From Ramlibacter algicola (lineage in GTDB: Bacteria; Pseudomonadota; Gammaproteobacteria; Burkholderiales; Burkholderiaceae_C): a stretch of DNA of 64,000 bases. Made by a program: the position numbers and the translations under genes. A model generated the notes under the pieces. That model was given only the letters and a program-made list of their open reading frames with translations. It did no database searches and was not told the origin of the DNA. Below, one piece after another: positions 52,907 through 62,084 of the stretch. The DNA is taken from positions 3,038,001 through 3,102,000 of the forward strand of contig NZ_JAEDAO010000001.1 of NCBI RefSeq assembly GCF_016641735.1, in the 5' to 3' direction. Within the stretch, counting starts at the first letter, position 1; each line of letters begins with the position of its first letter.

Positions 52907-55147
52907 TCAGGCTCGCGCCAGGCGCGCGGCATTGGCGACGACGGCGAGCGAGCTGAGCGCCATGCCCAGGCCCGCGAGCCAGGGCGGCATCCAGCCGGCG
53001 AGCGCGAGCGGCACGCAGATGGCGTTGTAGGCGGCGGCCCAGGCCAGGTTCTGCCGCACGACGCGGCGGGTGCGGCGCGCGAGCGCCAGCACGGCCGGGA
53101 TGGCGGCGAGCTGTCCGCCCAGCACGATGAAGTCGGACCGCGTCTGCGCCAGCGGCGCGCCCTGCCCCATCGCGAATGCCACGTCGGCGCGCGCGAGCAC
53201 GGGGCCATCGTTCAGGCCGTCGCCGGCCATGGCGACGCGGTGGCCTTGCTGCTGCAGGTCGGCGACCTGCGCGAGCTTGTCTTCGGGCGACTGGGCACCA
53301 CGCGCGTCGACGATGGCGACGCGTGCGGCCAGGCGCTGGACGGCTGCGGGTCGGTCGCCGGACAGCAGGTGCACGTCCACCCCGCGCTCCTGAAGGTCGC
53401 TGACGGCAGCGAGCGCGTCGTCGCGCAGCGGCTCGTCCAGCGTGAACGTCGCCAGCCAGCCGGGGGCGTCGGCCAGGTGGACTTGCGTGCCGTCCGCGTC
53501 GTCGGCCACGCCGCACCAGCCGGCGGAGCCGAGCCGCACGACACCGCGGCCGGCGACAACGCCTTCGACGCCCTGGCCCGCCACTTCATGCACCTGCGTG
53601 GCGGTCTCGACGCTGCCGGCCGCGGCGCGCACCAGCGCCTGCGACACCGGATGCAGCGACTGCGCGCCCAGCGCCGCCGCGACCTGCAGTGCCTCGTCGC
53701 CCGTGACGCCGGCCCGCGAGCGGATGCCGGTGACCGCCAGCCGGTCGCTGGTGAGCGTGCCGGTCTTGTCGAACACCGCCGTGTCGATGCGGGCCGCGGC
53801 CTCGAACGCGTCCAGCTGGCGCACGAGGATGCCGCGCCGCGCCAGCGCGCCTGCGGCCGCAAGCGTCGCGGCCGGCGTGGCGAGCGACAGCGCGCAGGGG
53901 CACGTCACGATCAGCACGGCGACGGCGATGTCGATCGCGTGCGCGGGATCGGTGCTCCACCACGCCGCGGCCGCCGCGGCGGCGGCCACCAGCACCCCCA
54001 GGAGGAACGGCCCCGCGATGCGGTCCGCGGCGCGCGCCAGCGCCGGCTTGTCGACGGCGGCGCGCTCCATCAGCGCGACGATGCCCGCGAAGCGCGTGTC
54101 CCCGCCGACGCGGTCCACGCGCAGCACGAGCGGCGCCGCCAGGTTGTGGCTACCGGCGATCACCGCGTCGCCCGTGGCGCGCGCCACCGGCTGCGATTCG
54201 CCCGTGAGCAGGGCCTCGTCGACGCGGCTGCTGCCTTCGAGCACCGTGCCATCGGCGGCGAAAGCCTCGCCGGGCAGCGTGCGGACGACATCGCCGACGC
54301 GCAGCCGGCGGACCGCGACGCGTTCCCAGCTGCCGTCGTCCGCACGGCGCCGCTCGGCGGTCGGCGGCACGCGCCGCATCAGCGCATCCAGGGCGCCGGC
54401 CGTGCGGTCGCGCAGCCGCTGTTCGAGCAGGCGGCCGGACAGCAGGAAGAACACGAACATCGCCACCGAGTCGTACCAGACGTCGCGCCCCAGCGGCCCC
54501 GTCGGATCGATGGTCGCGAGGCTGCTGGCGCCGAACGCGATCAGGATGCCCAGCGCCACCGGCACGTCCATGCCGATGCGGCCGTGGCGCAGGTCGCGCA
54601 GCGCCGACGCGAAGAACGGCCAGCAGGAGAACGCCAGCACCGGCACGGTCAGCATCCACGACGCCCAGCGCAGCAGCGCCTGCACGTCCGGCGTGATCTC
54701 GCCCGGCGCGGCGATGTACGCAGGCGTCGCGTACATCATCACCTGCATCATGCAGAAGCCCGCCACCAGCCAGCGCCACAGCAGCCGGCGCTGCGCCTGG
54801 CGGCGCGGCACGGCCGCCAGTTCGTCCCCCGCGGGCAAGCCGCTGTAGCCGGCGCGCGCCAGCGCGTCGAACCAGGCCTGCGGCGCGCAGCGGTTCGGTG
54901 TCCAGACCACCCGCGCCGTGGCACTGCCGCCGTTGACCTGCACCGATTCCACGCCGGGGACGGCGCCGATCGCCTGCTCGGTGGTGAGCGTGCAGGCCGC
55001 GCAGTGCATGCCGTCGATGGCGATGTACGACTCCCACCAGCCCTCGCGGCCGGCCAGCGGGCGGCTGAACGCCTCCCAGTCCGCGGGCTCGGGCGCCGCC
55101 CGAAGGTCAGCAGCGGGCAGCGGCAGGGGGACGGTCGAAGCAACCAT
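52907..55147 (-). CDS. ccoI: Copper-transporting P-type ATPase CcoI/FixI
   Basis: A 746-residue P1B-type ATPase that exports copper for cbb3 assembly. An N-terminal heavy-metal domain (MHCAACTLTTEQAIG, Cys49 and Cys52) precedes about eight membrane helices, the TCPCALSLATP metal site, the phosphorylation motif VFDKTGTLTSD, and MAGDGLNDGPVLARAD. ATG 55147 is 36 bases from a perfect FNR box in the divergent region with uspA. The product and the ccoI-S-N order support FixI rather than general copper export. Confidence 0.95.
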   Translation of the reverse strand: MVASTVPLPLPAADLRAAPEPADWEAFSRPLAGREGWWESYIAIDGMHCAACTLTTEQAIGAVPGVESVQVNGGSATARVVWTPNRCAPQAWFDALARAGYSGLPAGDELAAVPRRQAQRRLLWRWLVAGFCMMQVMMYATPAYIAAPGEITPDVQALLRWASWMLTVPVLAFSCWPFFASALRDLRHGRIGMDVPVALGILIAFGASSLATIDPTGPLGRDVWYDSVAMFVFFLLSGRLLEQRLRDRTAGALDALMRRVPPTAERRRADDGSWERVAVRRLRVGDVVRTLPGEAFAADGTVLEGSSRVDEALLTGESQPVARATGDAVIAGSHNLAAPLVLRVDRVGGDTRFAGIVALMERAAVDKPALARAADRIAGPFLLGVLVAAAAAAAAWWSTDPAHAIDIAVAVLIVTCPCALSLATPAATLAAAGALARRGILVRQLDAFEAAARIDTAVFDKTGTLTSDRLAVTGIRSRAGVTGDEALQVAAALGAQSLHPVSQALVRAAAGSVETATQVHEVAGQGVEGVVAGRGVVRLGSAGWCGVADDADGTQVHLADAPGWLATFTLDEPLRDDALAAVSDLQERGVDVHLLSGDRPAAVQRLAARVAIVDARGAQSPEDKLAQVADLQQQGHRVAMAGDGLNDGPVLARADVAFAMGQGAPLAQTRSDFIVLGGQLAAIPAVLALARRTRRVVRQNLAWAAAYNAICVPLALAGWMPPWLAGLGMALSSLAVVANAARLARA

Positions 55148-55182
55148 GCAGGCGAGCGTAGGTGCGCCGGCGCACGGAGGAG

Positions 55183-55196
55183 TTGATTTGCATCAA
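55183..55196. promoter_or_regulatory. Perfect FNR/ANR box between ccoI and uspA
   Basis: TTGATTTGCATCAA fits TTGAT-N4-ATCAA exactly. For uspA a class II start falls at about 55231 with TACGCT at 55219-55224 as a -10 and the ribosome site CCGGAG just behind it. For ccoI the same rule gives about 55148, one base before the ATG, so that transcript would be nearly leaderless. Confidence 0.88.
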
Positions 55197-55245
55197 GACA
55201 TCCCCCGGGACACGCGCCTACGCTTCATGCATCCGGAGACCTGCC

Positions 55246-55689
55246 ATGTACTCACGCCTCCTCGTCACCACCGACGGCTCGGACCTCTCGGCCAAGGCCC
55301 TGCAGGCCGCAATCGACCTCGCGACGGCGATGCGTGCCGAGCTGGTCGTCCTGCACGTCGTGCCGCTCTACCCCACCAGCTACTTCGAAGGCGCGATCGC
55401 GTACGAGCACGGCGAGATCGCCCGCATCGAGCGGCAGTGGGGCGAGCAGGGCCAGGCGCTGGTCGACCAGGCCGCGGCGCAGGCCGACGCGGCCGGCGTG
55501 AAGGCGCGCGGCGTCATCCTGCGGTCCGACCTGGTTGCCGACAGCGTCATCGCGGCGGCGACCAAGTACGAGTGCGACCTGGTCGTGATGGCCTCGCACG
55601 GCCGCCGCGGCATCGGCCGCGTGCTGCTGGGCAGCGAGACGCTGCACGTGCTGACGCACTCCACCGTCCCCGTGCTGGTGTTGAGGTAA
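55246..55689 (+). CDS. Universal stress protein (UspA family), copy 1
   Basis: A 147-residue UspA-fold protein. LLVTTDGSDLSAKAL at the start, LVVLHVVPLYP, and VVMASHGRRGIGRVLLGSETLHVLTHSTVPVLVL contain the ATP-binding G-2x-G-9x-G-S/T-like motif of ATP-binding Usps. The ATG at 55246 has CCGGAG 8 bases upstream. It heads a plus-strand trio (usp, metallohydrolase, usp) behind a perfect FNR box, so it is probably induced at low oxygen. Confidence 0.93.
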   Translation: MYSRLLVTTDGSDLSAKALQAAIDLATAMRAELVVLHVVPLYPTSYFEGAIAYEHGEIARIERQWGEQGQALVDQAAAQADAAGVKARGVILRSDLVADSVIAAATKYECDLVVMASHGRRGIGRVLLGSETLHVLTHSTVPVLVLR

Positions 55690-55693
55690 TCCC

Positions 55694-57055
55694 ATGCGGC
55701 TCACCTTCCTCGGCGGCGCCGGCACGGTCACCGGGTCGCGCTTCCTGCTCGAGCACGGCGGCCGCCGGCTGCTGGTGGACTGCGGCCTGTTCCAGGGCCT
55801 CAAGCAGCTGCGGCTGCGCAACTGGGCGCCCTTCCCCGTGCCGCCCGCCTCGATCGACGCCGTCGTGCTCACCCACGCCCACATCGACCACAGCGGCTAC
55901 ATCCCCGCGCTCGCGAAGCACGGCTTCCGCGGGCCGGTGTTCTGCACGCCGGCGACGCGCGACCTCGCCGGCCTGCTGCTGCCCGATTCCGGGCACCTGC
56001 AGGAGGAAGACGCGGCCTACGCCAACCGGCACGGCCTGTCGAAGCACCGCCCGGCCCTGCCGCTGTACACGGAAGCGAACGCGCGGGCGTCGCTGTCGCT
56101 GCTGGAAGCGGTGCGCTTCGACGAGCCGTTCACGCCGGTTCCCGGCCTGAAGGCACGCTTCGTCCGCGCAGGACACATCCTGGGCGCTGCGAGCGTGCAC
56201 CTGGCGTGGGACGGCGGCAGCGTGCTGTTCTCCGGCGATCTCGGCCGCAACGCCGACCCGCTGATGGAGCCGCCGGACGCACCGCCGGCGGCCGACCATG
56301 TCGTGATGGAGAGCACCTACGGCGACCGCGACCACGAGGACGTCCAGCCGGAGGACGAGCTCGCGCGCGTCGTCGTGCGCACGGCGGCCCGCGGCGGCAT
56401 GGTCGTCATCCCTGCGTTTGCCGTCGGGCGGGCGCAACTGGTGCTGCACCTGCTGGCGCGCCTGAAGGGGCAGGGACGCATCCCGCCGGACCTGCCGGTG
56501 TTCCTCGACAGCCCGATGGCGACGGACGTCACGCAGCTGTACGCCAAGTACCGTGACGAGCACCGCCTGGACAACGCGGCGTGCGAGGCGATGTGCCACC
56601 AGGCCCGCTTCGTGCAGTCGGTCGAGGAATCCATGTCGTTGCGCGAGCTGCGCATGCCGTCGGTGATCGTGTCCGCCAGCGGCATGGCCACCGGCGGCCG
56701 CGTGGTGCACCACCTCGAGGCCTTCCTGCCGGACCGCCGCAACACCGTGCTGCTGGTCGGCTACCAGGCGGCCGGCACGCGCGGCGCCACGCTCGCCGCG
56801 GGCTTGCGCGACGTGAAGATCCATGGCCAGCACGTCCCGGTCCGCGCCGAGATCGCCTCGCTGGGCGCCATGTCCGCGCACGCCGACCGGGGCGAGCTGC
56901 TGCACTGGCTGGACCGGCTGCCGCACGCGCCCCGGTCCGTGCACCTCGTCCATGGCGAGCCCGTGGCCGCCGACAGCCTGCGCCGCGACATCGAGGAGCG
57001 CCACCCCGGCTGGTCCTGCATCGTCGCCGAGCAGCTGGCCACCGTCAATTTCTGA
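55694..57055 (+). CDS. MBL-fold RNA metallohydrolase with beta-CASP domain
   Basis: The 453-residue protein has the metallo-beta-lactamase metal motif LTHAHIDHSGYIP (HxHxDH), a further histidine in RAGHILGAA, Asp in LFSGDLGR, and beta-CASP motifs DSPMATD, SASGMATGGRVVHH, and GAMSAHADRGELL, with C-terminal HGEPVAA. This is the CPSF-like RNA specificity family, typically zinc-dependent nucleases. It lies 4 bases after uspA copy 1 and 18 bases before uspA copy 2. A role in RNA turnover at low oxygen is inferred from context. Confidence 0.93.
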   Translation: MRLTFLGGAGTVTGSRFLLEHGGRRLLVDCGLFQGLKQLRLRNWAPFPVPPASIDAVVLTHAHIDHSGYIPALAKHGFRGPVFCTPATRDLAGLLLPDSGHLQEEDAAYANRHGLSKHRPALPLYTEANARASLSLLEAVRFDEPFTPVPGLKARFVRAGHILGAASVHLAWDGGSVLFSGDLGRNADPLMEPPDAPPAADHVVMESTYGDRDHEDVQPEDELARVVVRTAARGGMVVIPAFAVGRAQLVLHLLARLKGQGRIPPDLPVFLDSPMATDVTQLYAKYRDEHRLDNAACEAMCHQARFVQSVEESMSLRELRMPSVIVSASGMATGGRVVHHLEAFLPDRRNTVLLVGYQAAGTRGATLAAGLRDVKIHGQHVPVRAEIASLGAMSAHADRGELLHWLDRLPHAPRSVHLVHGEPVAADSLRRDIEERHPGWSCIVAEQLATVNF

Positions 57056-57073
57056 AACCACCCTGGAGATCCC

Positions 57074-57496
57074 ATGCGCATCCTCTTCGCGGCCGACGGC
57101 AGCAAGTTCACCAAGAAGGCGCTCGCCTTCCTGTCCACCCATGAATCGCTGGCCGGCCCGGACGACGAGTTGCTGGTGCTGAACGTGCAGCCCGCGCTGC
57201 CGCCGCGGGTGCGCACGATGGTCGGCGCCGCCATGGCGAACGACTACCAGCGGGAGGAGGCCGAGAAGGTGCTGGCGCCGATCCGCAAGTACCTGGAGCG
57301 CAAGGGCATCGCGTTCCGTTGCGACTGGAAGGTCGGCGAGCCCGCGGCAACGATCGTCGCCGGTGCGACCAAGCAAGGCGCGCACCTCATCGTGATGGGC
57401 ACCCACGGCTACGGCCCGCTGGGCCGCGCGGTGATGGGCAGCGTCGCGCAGCGCGTGCTGTCGCAAGCCAACGTGCCGGTGTTGCTGGTGAAATAA
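57074..57496 (+). CDS. Universal stress protein (UspA family), copy 2
   Basis: A 140-residue UspA-fold protein: ILFAADGSKFTKKALAFL, LLVLNVQPALPPRVRTM, and LIVMGTHGYGPLGRAVMGSVAQRVLSQANVPVLLV with the nucleotide-binding G-xx-G-x9-G-S motif. It is quite different from copy 1, so it is not a recent duplicate. Last gene of the FNR-linked trio; a CTGGAG ribosome site precedes the ATG. It converges with pmdB across a REP pair. Confidence 0.93.
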   Translation: MRILFAADGSKFTKKALAFLSTHESLAGPDDELLVLNVQPALPPRVRTMVGAAMANDYQREEAEKVLAPIRKYLERKGIAFRCDWKVGEPAATIVAGATKQGAHLIVMGTHGYGPLGRAVMGSVAQRVLSQANVPVLLVK

Positions 57497-57503
57497 CCGG
57501 CTT

Positions 57504-57530
57504 GTCATTCCGGCGGAAGCCGGAATCCAT
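57504..57530. repeat. REP-like hairpin, GTCATTCCGGCG type
   Basis: GTCATTCCGGCGGAAGCC followed by GGAATCCAT. With the hairpin at 57545-57570 it forms a head-to-head pair around GCCGATGCAAGC, between the convergent usp and pmdB genes. Confidence 0.83.
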
Positions 57531-57544
57531 GCCGATGCAAGCAT

Positions 57545-57570
57545 GGATTGCGGGTCGAGCCCGCAATGAC
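57545..57570. repeat. REP-like hairpin, GGATTGCGGGTC type
   Basis: GGATTGCGGGTCGAGCCC followed by GCAATGAC. Same arrangement as 34956-35031; it probably terminates transcription from both sides. Confidence 0.83.
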
Positions 57571-57577
57571 AACCGAG

Positions 57578-58481
<904 letters not shown>

Positions 58482-58512
58482 AGCGAGTACACGAAGTGAG
58501 GAGCGTGGGGGC

Positions 58513-58890
58513 TCACAGTTCCCTGCCCCACTTGGGGTCGCGGCCCCCGGCGATCATCATGTTGCGGTACTCCTCTTCCGTCATGCCGGTCATCGAGCCG
58601 GCCATCTGCTGGAAGCTCTTGCCGTCGGTGGCGCCGATCTTGGCCAGGAAGTAGATGTTGCCGCCCAGCGCGATCATGCGGTTCATGTCGCGCGCCAGCA
58701 CGGCCTGCTTCTGGTCCTCGGTCATCGACCATTCGTCCAGGTAGGCGCGCTCGTCCTTCTTGAAGCGCTCGCGGTTCTCGGCCTTCATCAGCGACATGGC
58801 GAACTGGTTCAGCCAGTAGCCCTTGCGGCTCTGCTCGGCGTCGAAGATGGTCGTGCCGGGCACGTCCTTGTACGGTTTGTCCAGGGGCAT
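58513..58890 (-). CDS. pmdA: Protocatechuate 4,5-dioxygenase alpha subunit
   Basis: A 125-residue small subunit that shapes the substrate pocket of the dioxygenase. PGTTIFDAEQSRKGYWLNQFAMSLMKAENRERF and EYRNMMIAGGRDPKWG match LigA/PmdA. It starts 1 base after pmdD and is followed by an 83-base structured gap before pmdB, which is unusual for two subunits needed in equal amounts. Confidence 0.95.
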   Translation of the reverse strand: MPLDKPYKDVPGTTIFDAEQSRKGYWLNQFAMSLMKAENRERFKKDERAYLDEWSMTEDQKQAVLARDMNRMIALGGNIYFLAKIGATDGKSFQQMAGSMTGMTEEEYRNMMIAGGRDPKWGREL

Positions 58891-58891
58891 C

Positions 58892-59830
58892 TCAGGCCTC
58901 CTCCGGCCAGTAGAGGCGCATCGGGTTGTCCACGAGCAGCTTGCGCTGCAAGTCGGCCGTGGTCGCGATGTGCGGGATGAAATCGACCAGCAAGCCGTCG
59001 TCGGGCATGTGGCCCTTCAGGTTGGGGTGCGGCCAGTCGGTGCCCCACAGCACGCGGTCGGGGAATGTCTCCACCACCTTGCGCGCGAACGGCACCACGT
59101 CCTTGTACGCGGCCTGTTGGCCGTCGAGCGCGGGCGGCCCGCTGACCGACAGCCGTTCCGGGCAGCTCACCTTGCTCCACACGTTGGGATGCTCGCGCAT
59201 GAACTTCAGGAACAGGCCGAACTCCGGGCCATCCAGCGGCTTGCCGACATCGGGCCGGCCCATGTGGTCCACCACCACCGTGGTCGGCAGGCTGGTGAAG
59301 AAGTCCCACAGCTCGGGCAGGTCCACCGCCTCGAAGTAGATCACCACGTGCCAGCCCAGCGGCGCGATGCGGCCGGCGATCTCCAGCAATTCGTCCTTGG
59401 GCGTGAAATCCACCAGCCGCTTGACGAAGTTGAAGCGCACGCCGCGCACGCCGGCGGCGTGCATCAGGTGCAATTCGTCGTCGGTGACGGTGCGCTTGAC
59501 CGTCACGACGCCACGAGCCTTGCCGTCCGACGACTGCAGCGCGTCGAGCAGCGCGCGGTTGTCCGCGCCATGGCAGGTGGCCTGCACGATGACGTTGCGG
59601 GCGAATCCCAGGTGGTCGCGCAGGGCGAACAGCTGTTCCTTGCTCGCGTCGCACGGCGTGTACTTGCGCTCGGGCGCATACGGGAACTGCGCACCCGGCC
59701 CGAACACGTGGCAGTGCGCGTCGACGCTGCCGGCCGGCACGCGAAAGCGCGGCTGGCTGGGGCCGTCGTACCAGTCGAGCCAGCCGGGCGTCTTCTCGAA
59801 ACCGCCGCTGGTGGGTTTGCCTTGGGTCAT
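58892..59830 (-). CDS. pmdD: 2-pyrone-4,6-dicarboxylate hydrolase
   Basis: A 312-residue amidohydrolase that opens the lactone 2-pyrone-4,6-dicarboxylate. The metal-type motif is VDAHCHVFGPG at the N-terminus, followed by RGVVTVKRTVTDDELHLMHAAGVRGVRFNFVKR, VVVDHMGRPDVGK and the late VLWGTDWPHPN, all as in LigI. The ATG at 59830 is chosen because the fold starts there. Second last enzyme step of the cluster here, between the small lipoprotein and pmdA. Confidence 0.95.
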   Translation of the reverse strand: MTQGKPTSGGFEKTPGWLDWYDGPSQPRFRVPAGSVDAHCHVFGPGAQFPYAPERKYTPCDASKEQLFALRDHLGFARNVIVQATCHGADNRALLDALQSSDGKARGVVTVKRTVTDDELHLMHAAGVRGVRFNFVKRLVDFTPKDELLEIAGRIAPLGWHVVIYFEAVDLPELWDFFTSLPTTVVVDHMGRPDVGKPLDGPEFGLFLKFMREHPNVWSKVSCPERLSVSGPPALDGQQAAYKDVVPFARKVVETFPDRVLWGTDWPHPNLKGHMPDDGLLVDFIPHIATTADLQRKLLVDNPMRLYWPEEA

Positions 59831-59849
59831 CTCGTTCGCTTGGTGAGGC

Positions 59850-60338
59850 TCAGTGGATCGTCGTCGTCGCGCCGCGCAGGCCGGCACGCGCGACCATGGC
59901 GGCCAGGCGCCCGTCCGAGCGCAGCCGCTCGCCCAGGTGGGACAGGTAGGCGACGGCGGCCGGGTCGCGGCCCTTCGGGATCGCCATCGCGAGGAATCCG
60001 CTGCGCAGTCGCACCAGCGGGTACGCGAAGTCGACGTCGCGGGCGCGCGGCTCGCCGCCTTCCAGGCAGCTGAAGTCGACCTGCCCGGCCTTCATTGCGT
60101 CGACGACCTGCGCGGCGCGATCGAACGCCACCACCTGCGGCGGCACGCCGATCTCGCCCGCCAGCACCTCGCCGAGGTCGCGGGTCAAGGCCGCCGGTGC
60201 GCCGGCGGCGACGCCCACGCGCAGCGTGCCGGTCGGCGCGAGCGCATGGTTCAGGATCGGGTCGACGGCTGGCGCGGACGCGCAGGCCGCGAGCAGCAGC
60301 GCGGACGACAGCAGCAGAAGGCGACGCGTGCGGGCCAT
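59850..60338 (-). CDS. Short substrate-binding-like lipoprotein in the pmd operon
   Basis: A 162-residue protein with a lipoprotein signal (LLLLSSALLLAACASA; lipobox LAAC). The rest resembles family 3 periplasmic binding proteins: TGTLRVGVAAGAPAALTRDLGEVLAGEIGVPPQVVAFDRAAQVVDAMKAGQVDF and a C-terminal FLAMAIPKGRDPAAVAYLSHLGERLRSDG. It is 80-100 residues shorter than normal, missing most of lobe 2. It lies between pmdF and pmdD with 1- and 19-base gaps. A role in protocatechuate sensing or uptake is possible but not shown. Confidence 0.8.
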   Translation of the reverse strand: MARTRRLLLLSSALLLAACASAPAVDPILNHALAPTGTLRVGVAAGAPAALTRDLGEVLAGEIGVPPQVVAFDRAAQVVDAMKAGQVDFSCLEGGEPRARDVDFAYPLVRLRSGFLAMAIPKGRDPAAVAYLSHLGERLRSDGRLAAMVARAGLRGATTTIH

Positions 60339-60339
60339 C

Positions 60340-61023
60340 TCAGTCGATGTAGCGCAGGCCGGCCTTGGCGAGCGGCTCGCGCATCTTGTACATGTCGAGG
60401 CCGAGCACGCCGGATGCCAGCTTGGCGCGCTTCTCGCCTTCGTTGGCTTCGCGCGCGGCGGCCGCGTCGAGCGTCTTCTGCGCCATCGCGGCCGGCACGC
60501 ACACCACGCCGTCGTCGTCGGCGACGATGACGTCGCCCGGGTGCACCAGCGCACCGGCGCAGACGACCGGGATGTTCACCGAGCCCAGCGTTGCCTTGAC
60601 GGTGCCCTTGGCACTGATCGCCTTGGACCACACTGGGAAGCCCATCTCCTGCAGCGTCTTCACGTCGCGGCAGCCGGCGTCGATGACCAGCGCACGGGCG
60701 CCGCGCGACTTGAACGACGTGGCGAGCAGGTCGCCGAAGAAGCCGTCCGTGTTCTCCGCCGTGCAGGCGGCAACGACGATGTCACCCGGCTGGATCTGCT
60801 CGGCGACGACGTGCAGCATCCAGTTGTCTCCCGGCTGCAGCAGCACCGTGACCGCCGTGCCGGAGACCTGCGCCCCCGGATAGATCGGGCGCATGGACGG
60901 CTGCAGCAGCCCGACGCGCCCCAGCGCCTCATGGACCGTGGCCGTGCCGTACTGCGCCAGCTGGTCCGCGACCTTGCGGTCCGCGCGCTGGATGTTGCGA
61001 TAGACGACGCCTAGTTCGTACAT
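60340..61023 (-). CDS. pmdF: 4-carboxy-4-hydroxy-2-oxoadipate aldolase
   Basis: A 227-residue RraA-fold class II aldolase that cleaves the last ring-derived acid to pyruvate and oxaloacetate. The start [35 protein letters not shown] and the active-site strand [22 protein letters not shown], with Arg119 and Asp120 matching the conserved pair of the HMG/CHA aldolases, are diagnostic. It follows pmdE with a 13-base gap and precedes the lipoprotein by 1 base. Confidence 0.95.
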   Translation of the reverse strand: MYELGVVYRNIQRADRKVADQLAQYGTATVHEALGRVGLLQPSMRPIYPGAQVSGTAVTVLLQPGDNWMLHVVAEQIQPGDIVVAACTAENTDGFFGDLLATSFKSRGARALVIDAGCRDVKTLQEMGFPVWSKAISAKGTVKATLGSVNIPVVCAGALVHPGDVIVADDDGVVCVPAAMAQKTLDAAAAREANEGEKRAKLASGVLGLDMYKMREPLAKAGLRYID

Positions 61024-61036
61024 GGATGCTCCAGGT

Positions 61037-62065
61037 TCAATGCCCGCGCGACTTCAATCGCGCGTCCAGCCGCGGGAACACGCGGCGCGCGTTGCCCTCG
61101 AAGATCGCCGCTTTCTCGGCGGCGGACAGGATCGTCGACGCGTCGATGTAGCGCTTGGTGTCGTCGTAGTAGTTGCCCGTCGTCGGGTCGACGCCGCGGA
61201 CGGCACCGATCATCTCGCTGGCGAACAGCACGTTCTTCACCGGGATCACGGTGTTCAGCAGGTCGATGCCCGGCTGGTGGTACACGCAGGTGTCGAAGAA
61301 CACGTTGTTCATCACGTGGGTGTCCAGCGGCGGGCGCTTCATCTCCTGCGCCAGTCCGCGGTAGCGGCCCCAGTGGTAGGGCACCGCGCCGCCGCCGTGC
61401 GGGATGATGAAGCGCAGTTGCGGGAAGTCCTTGAACAGGTCGCCCTGGATCAACTGCATGAACGCCGTCGTGTCGGCGTTGATGTAGTGCGCGCCCGTCG
61501 TGTGGAAGCACGCGTTGCACGAGGTGCTGACGTGGACCATGGCCGGCACGTCGTGCTCGACCATCTTCTCGTAGATCGGGTACCAGTGGCGGTCCGTCAA
61601 CGGCGGCGACGTCCAGTGGCCGCCCGACGGATCCGGGTTCAGGTTGATGCCCACCGCGCCGTACTCGCGGATGCACTTCTCCATCTCCGGGATGCAGGTC
61701 TTGGGGTCCACGCCCGGCGACTGCGGCAGCATCGCCACCGGCACGAAGTGGTCCGGGAACAGCTGCGACACGCGGAAGCAAAGCTCGTTGCAGATCGCCG
61801 CCCAGGTGCTGGACACCTGGAAGTCGCCGATGTGGTGCGCCATGAAACTGGCGCGCGGCGAGAACAGCGTCAGGTCGTTGCCGCGCTCCTTCATCAGGCG
61901 CAGCTGGTTCGCCTCGATCGACTCGCGGATCTGGTCGTCGGAGATCTTCAGCTGGCTCGTCTTGGGCATCACGGACGGATCCTTGATGCCGGCGATCTGC
62001 TGGTTGCGCCACTCTTCCAGCGGCTTGGGCGCCGTCGTGTAGTGGCCGTGGCAGTCGATGATCAT
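61037..62065 (-). CDS. pmdE: 4-oxalomesaconate hydratase
   Basis: A 342-residue amidohydrolase-fold enzyme of the LigJ family that adds water to 4-oxalomesaconate. [26 protein letters not shown] with its HGH metal site, [44 protein letters not shown] and [19 protein letters not shown] are typical. It is the first confirmed enzyme gene of the main pmd operon, 19 bases after the ModA-like gene. Confidence 0.95.
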   Translation of the reverse strand: MIIDCHGHYTTAPKPLEEWRNQQIAGIKDPSVMPKTSQLKISDDQIRESIEANQLRLMKERGNDLTLFSPRASFMAHHIGDFQVSSTWAAICNELCFRVSQLFPDHFVPVAMLPQSPGVDPKTCIPEMEKCIREYGAVGINLNPDPSGGHWTSPPLTDRHWYPIYEKMVEHDVPAMVHVSTSCNACFHTTGAHYINADTTAFMQLIQGDLFKDFPQLRFIIPHGGGAVPYHWGRYRGLAQEMKRPPLDTHVMNNVFFDTCVYHQPGIDLLNTVIPVKNVLFASEMIGAVRGVDPTTGNYYDDTKRYIDASTILSAAEKAAIFEGNARRVFPRLDARLKSRGH

Positions 62066-62084
62066 TCTTTCGCTCTCCTCGGGG

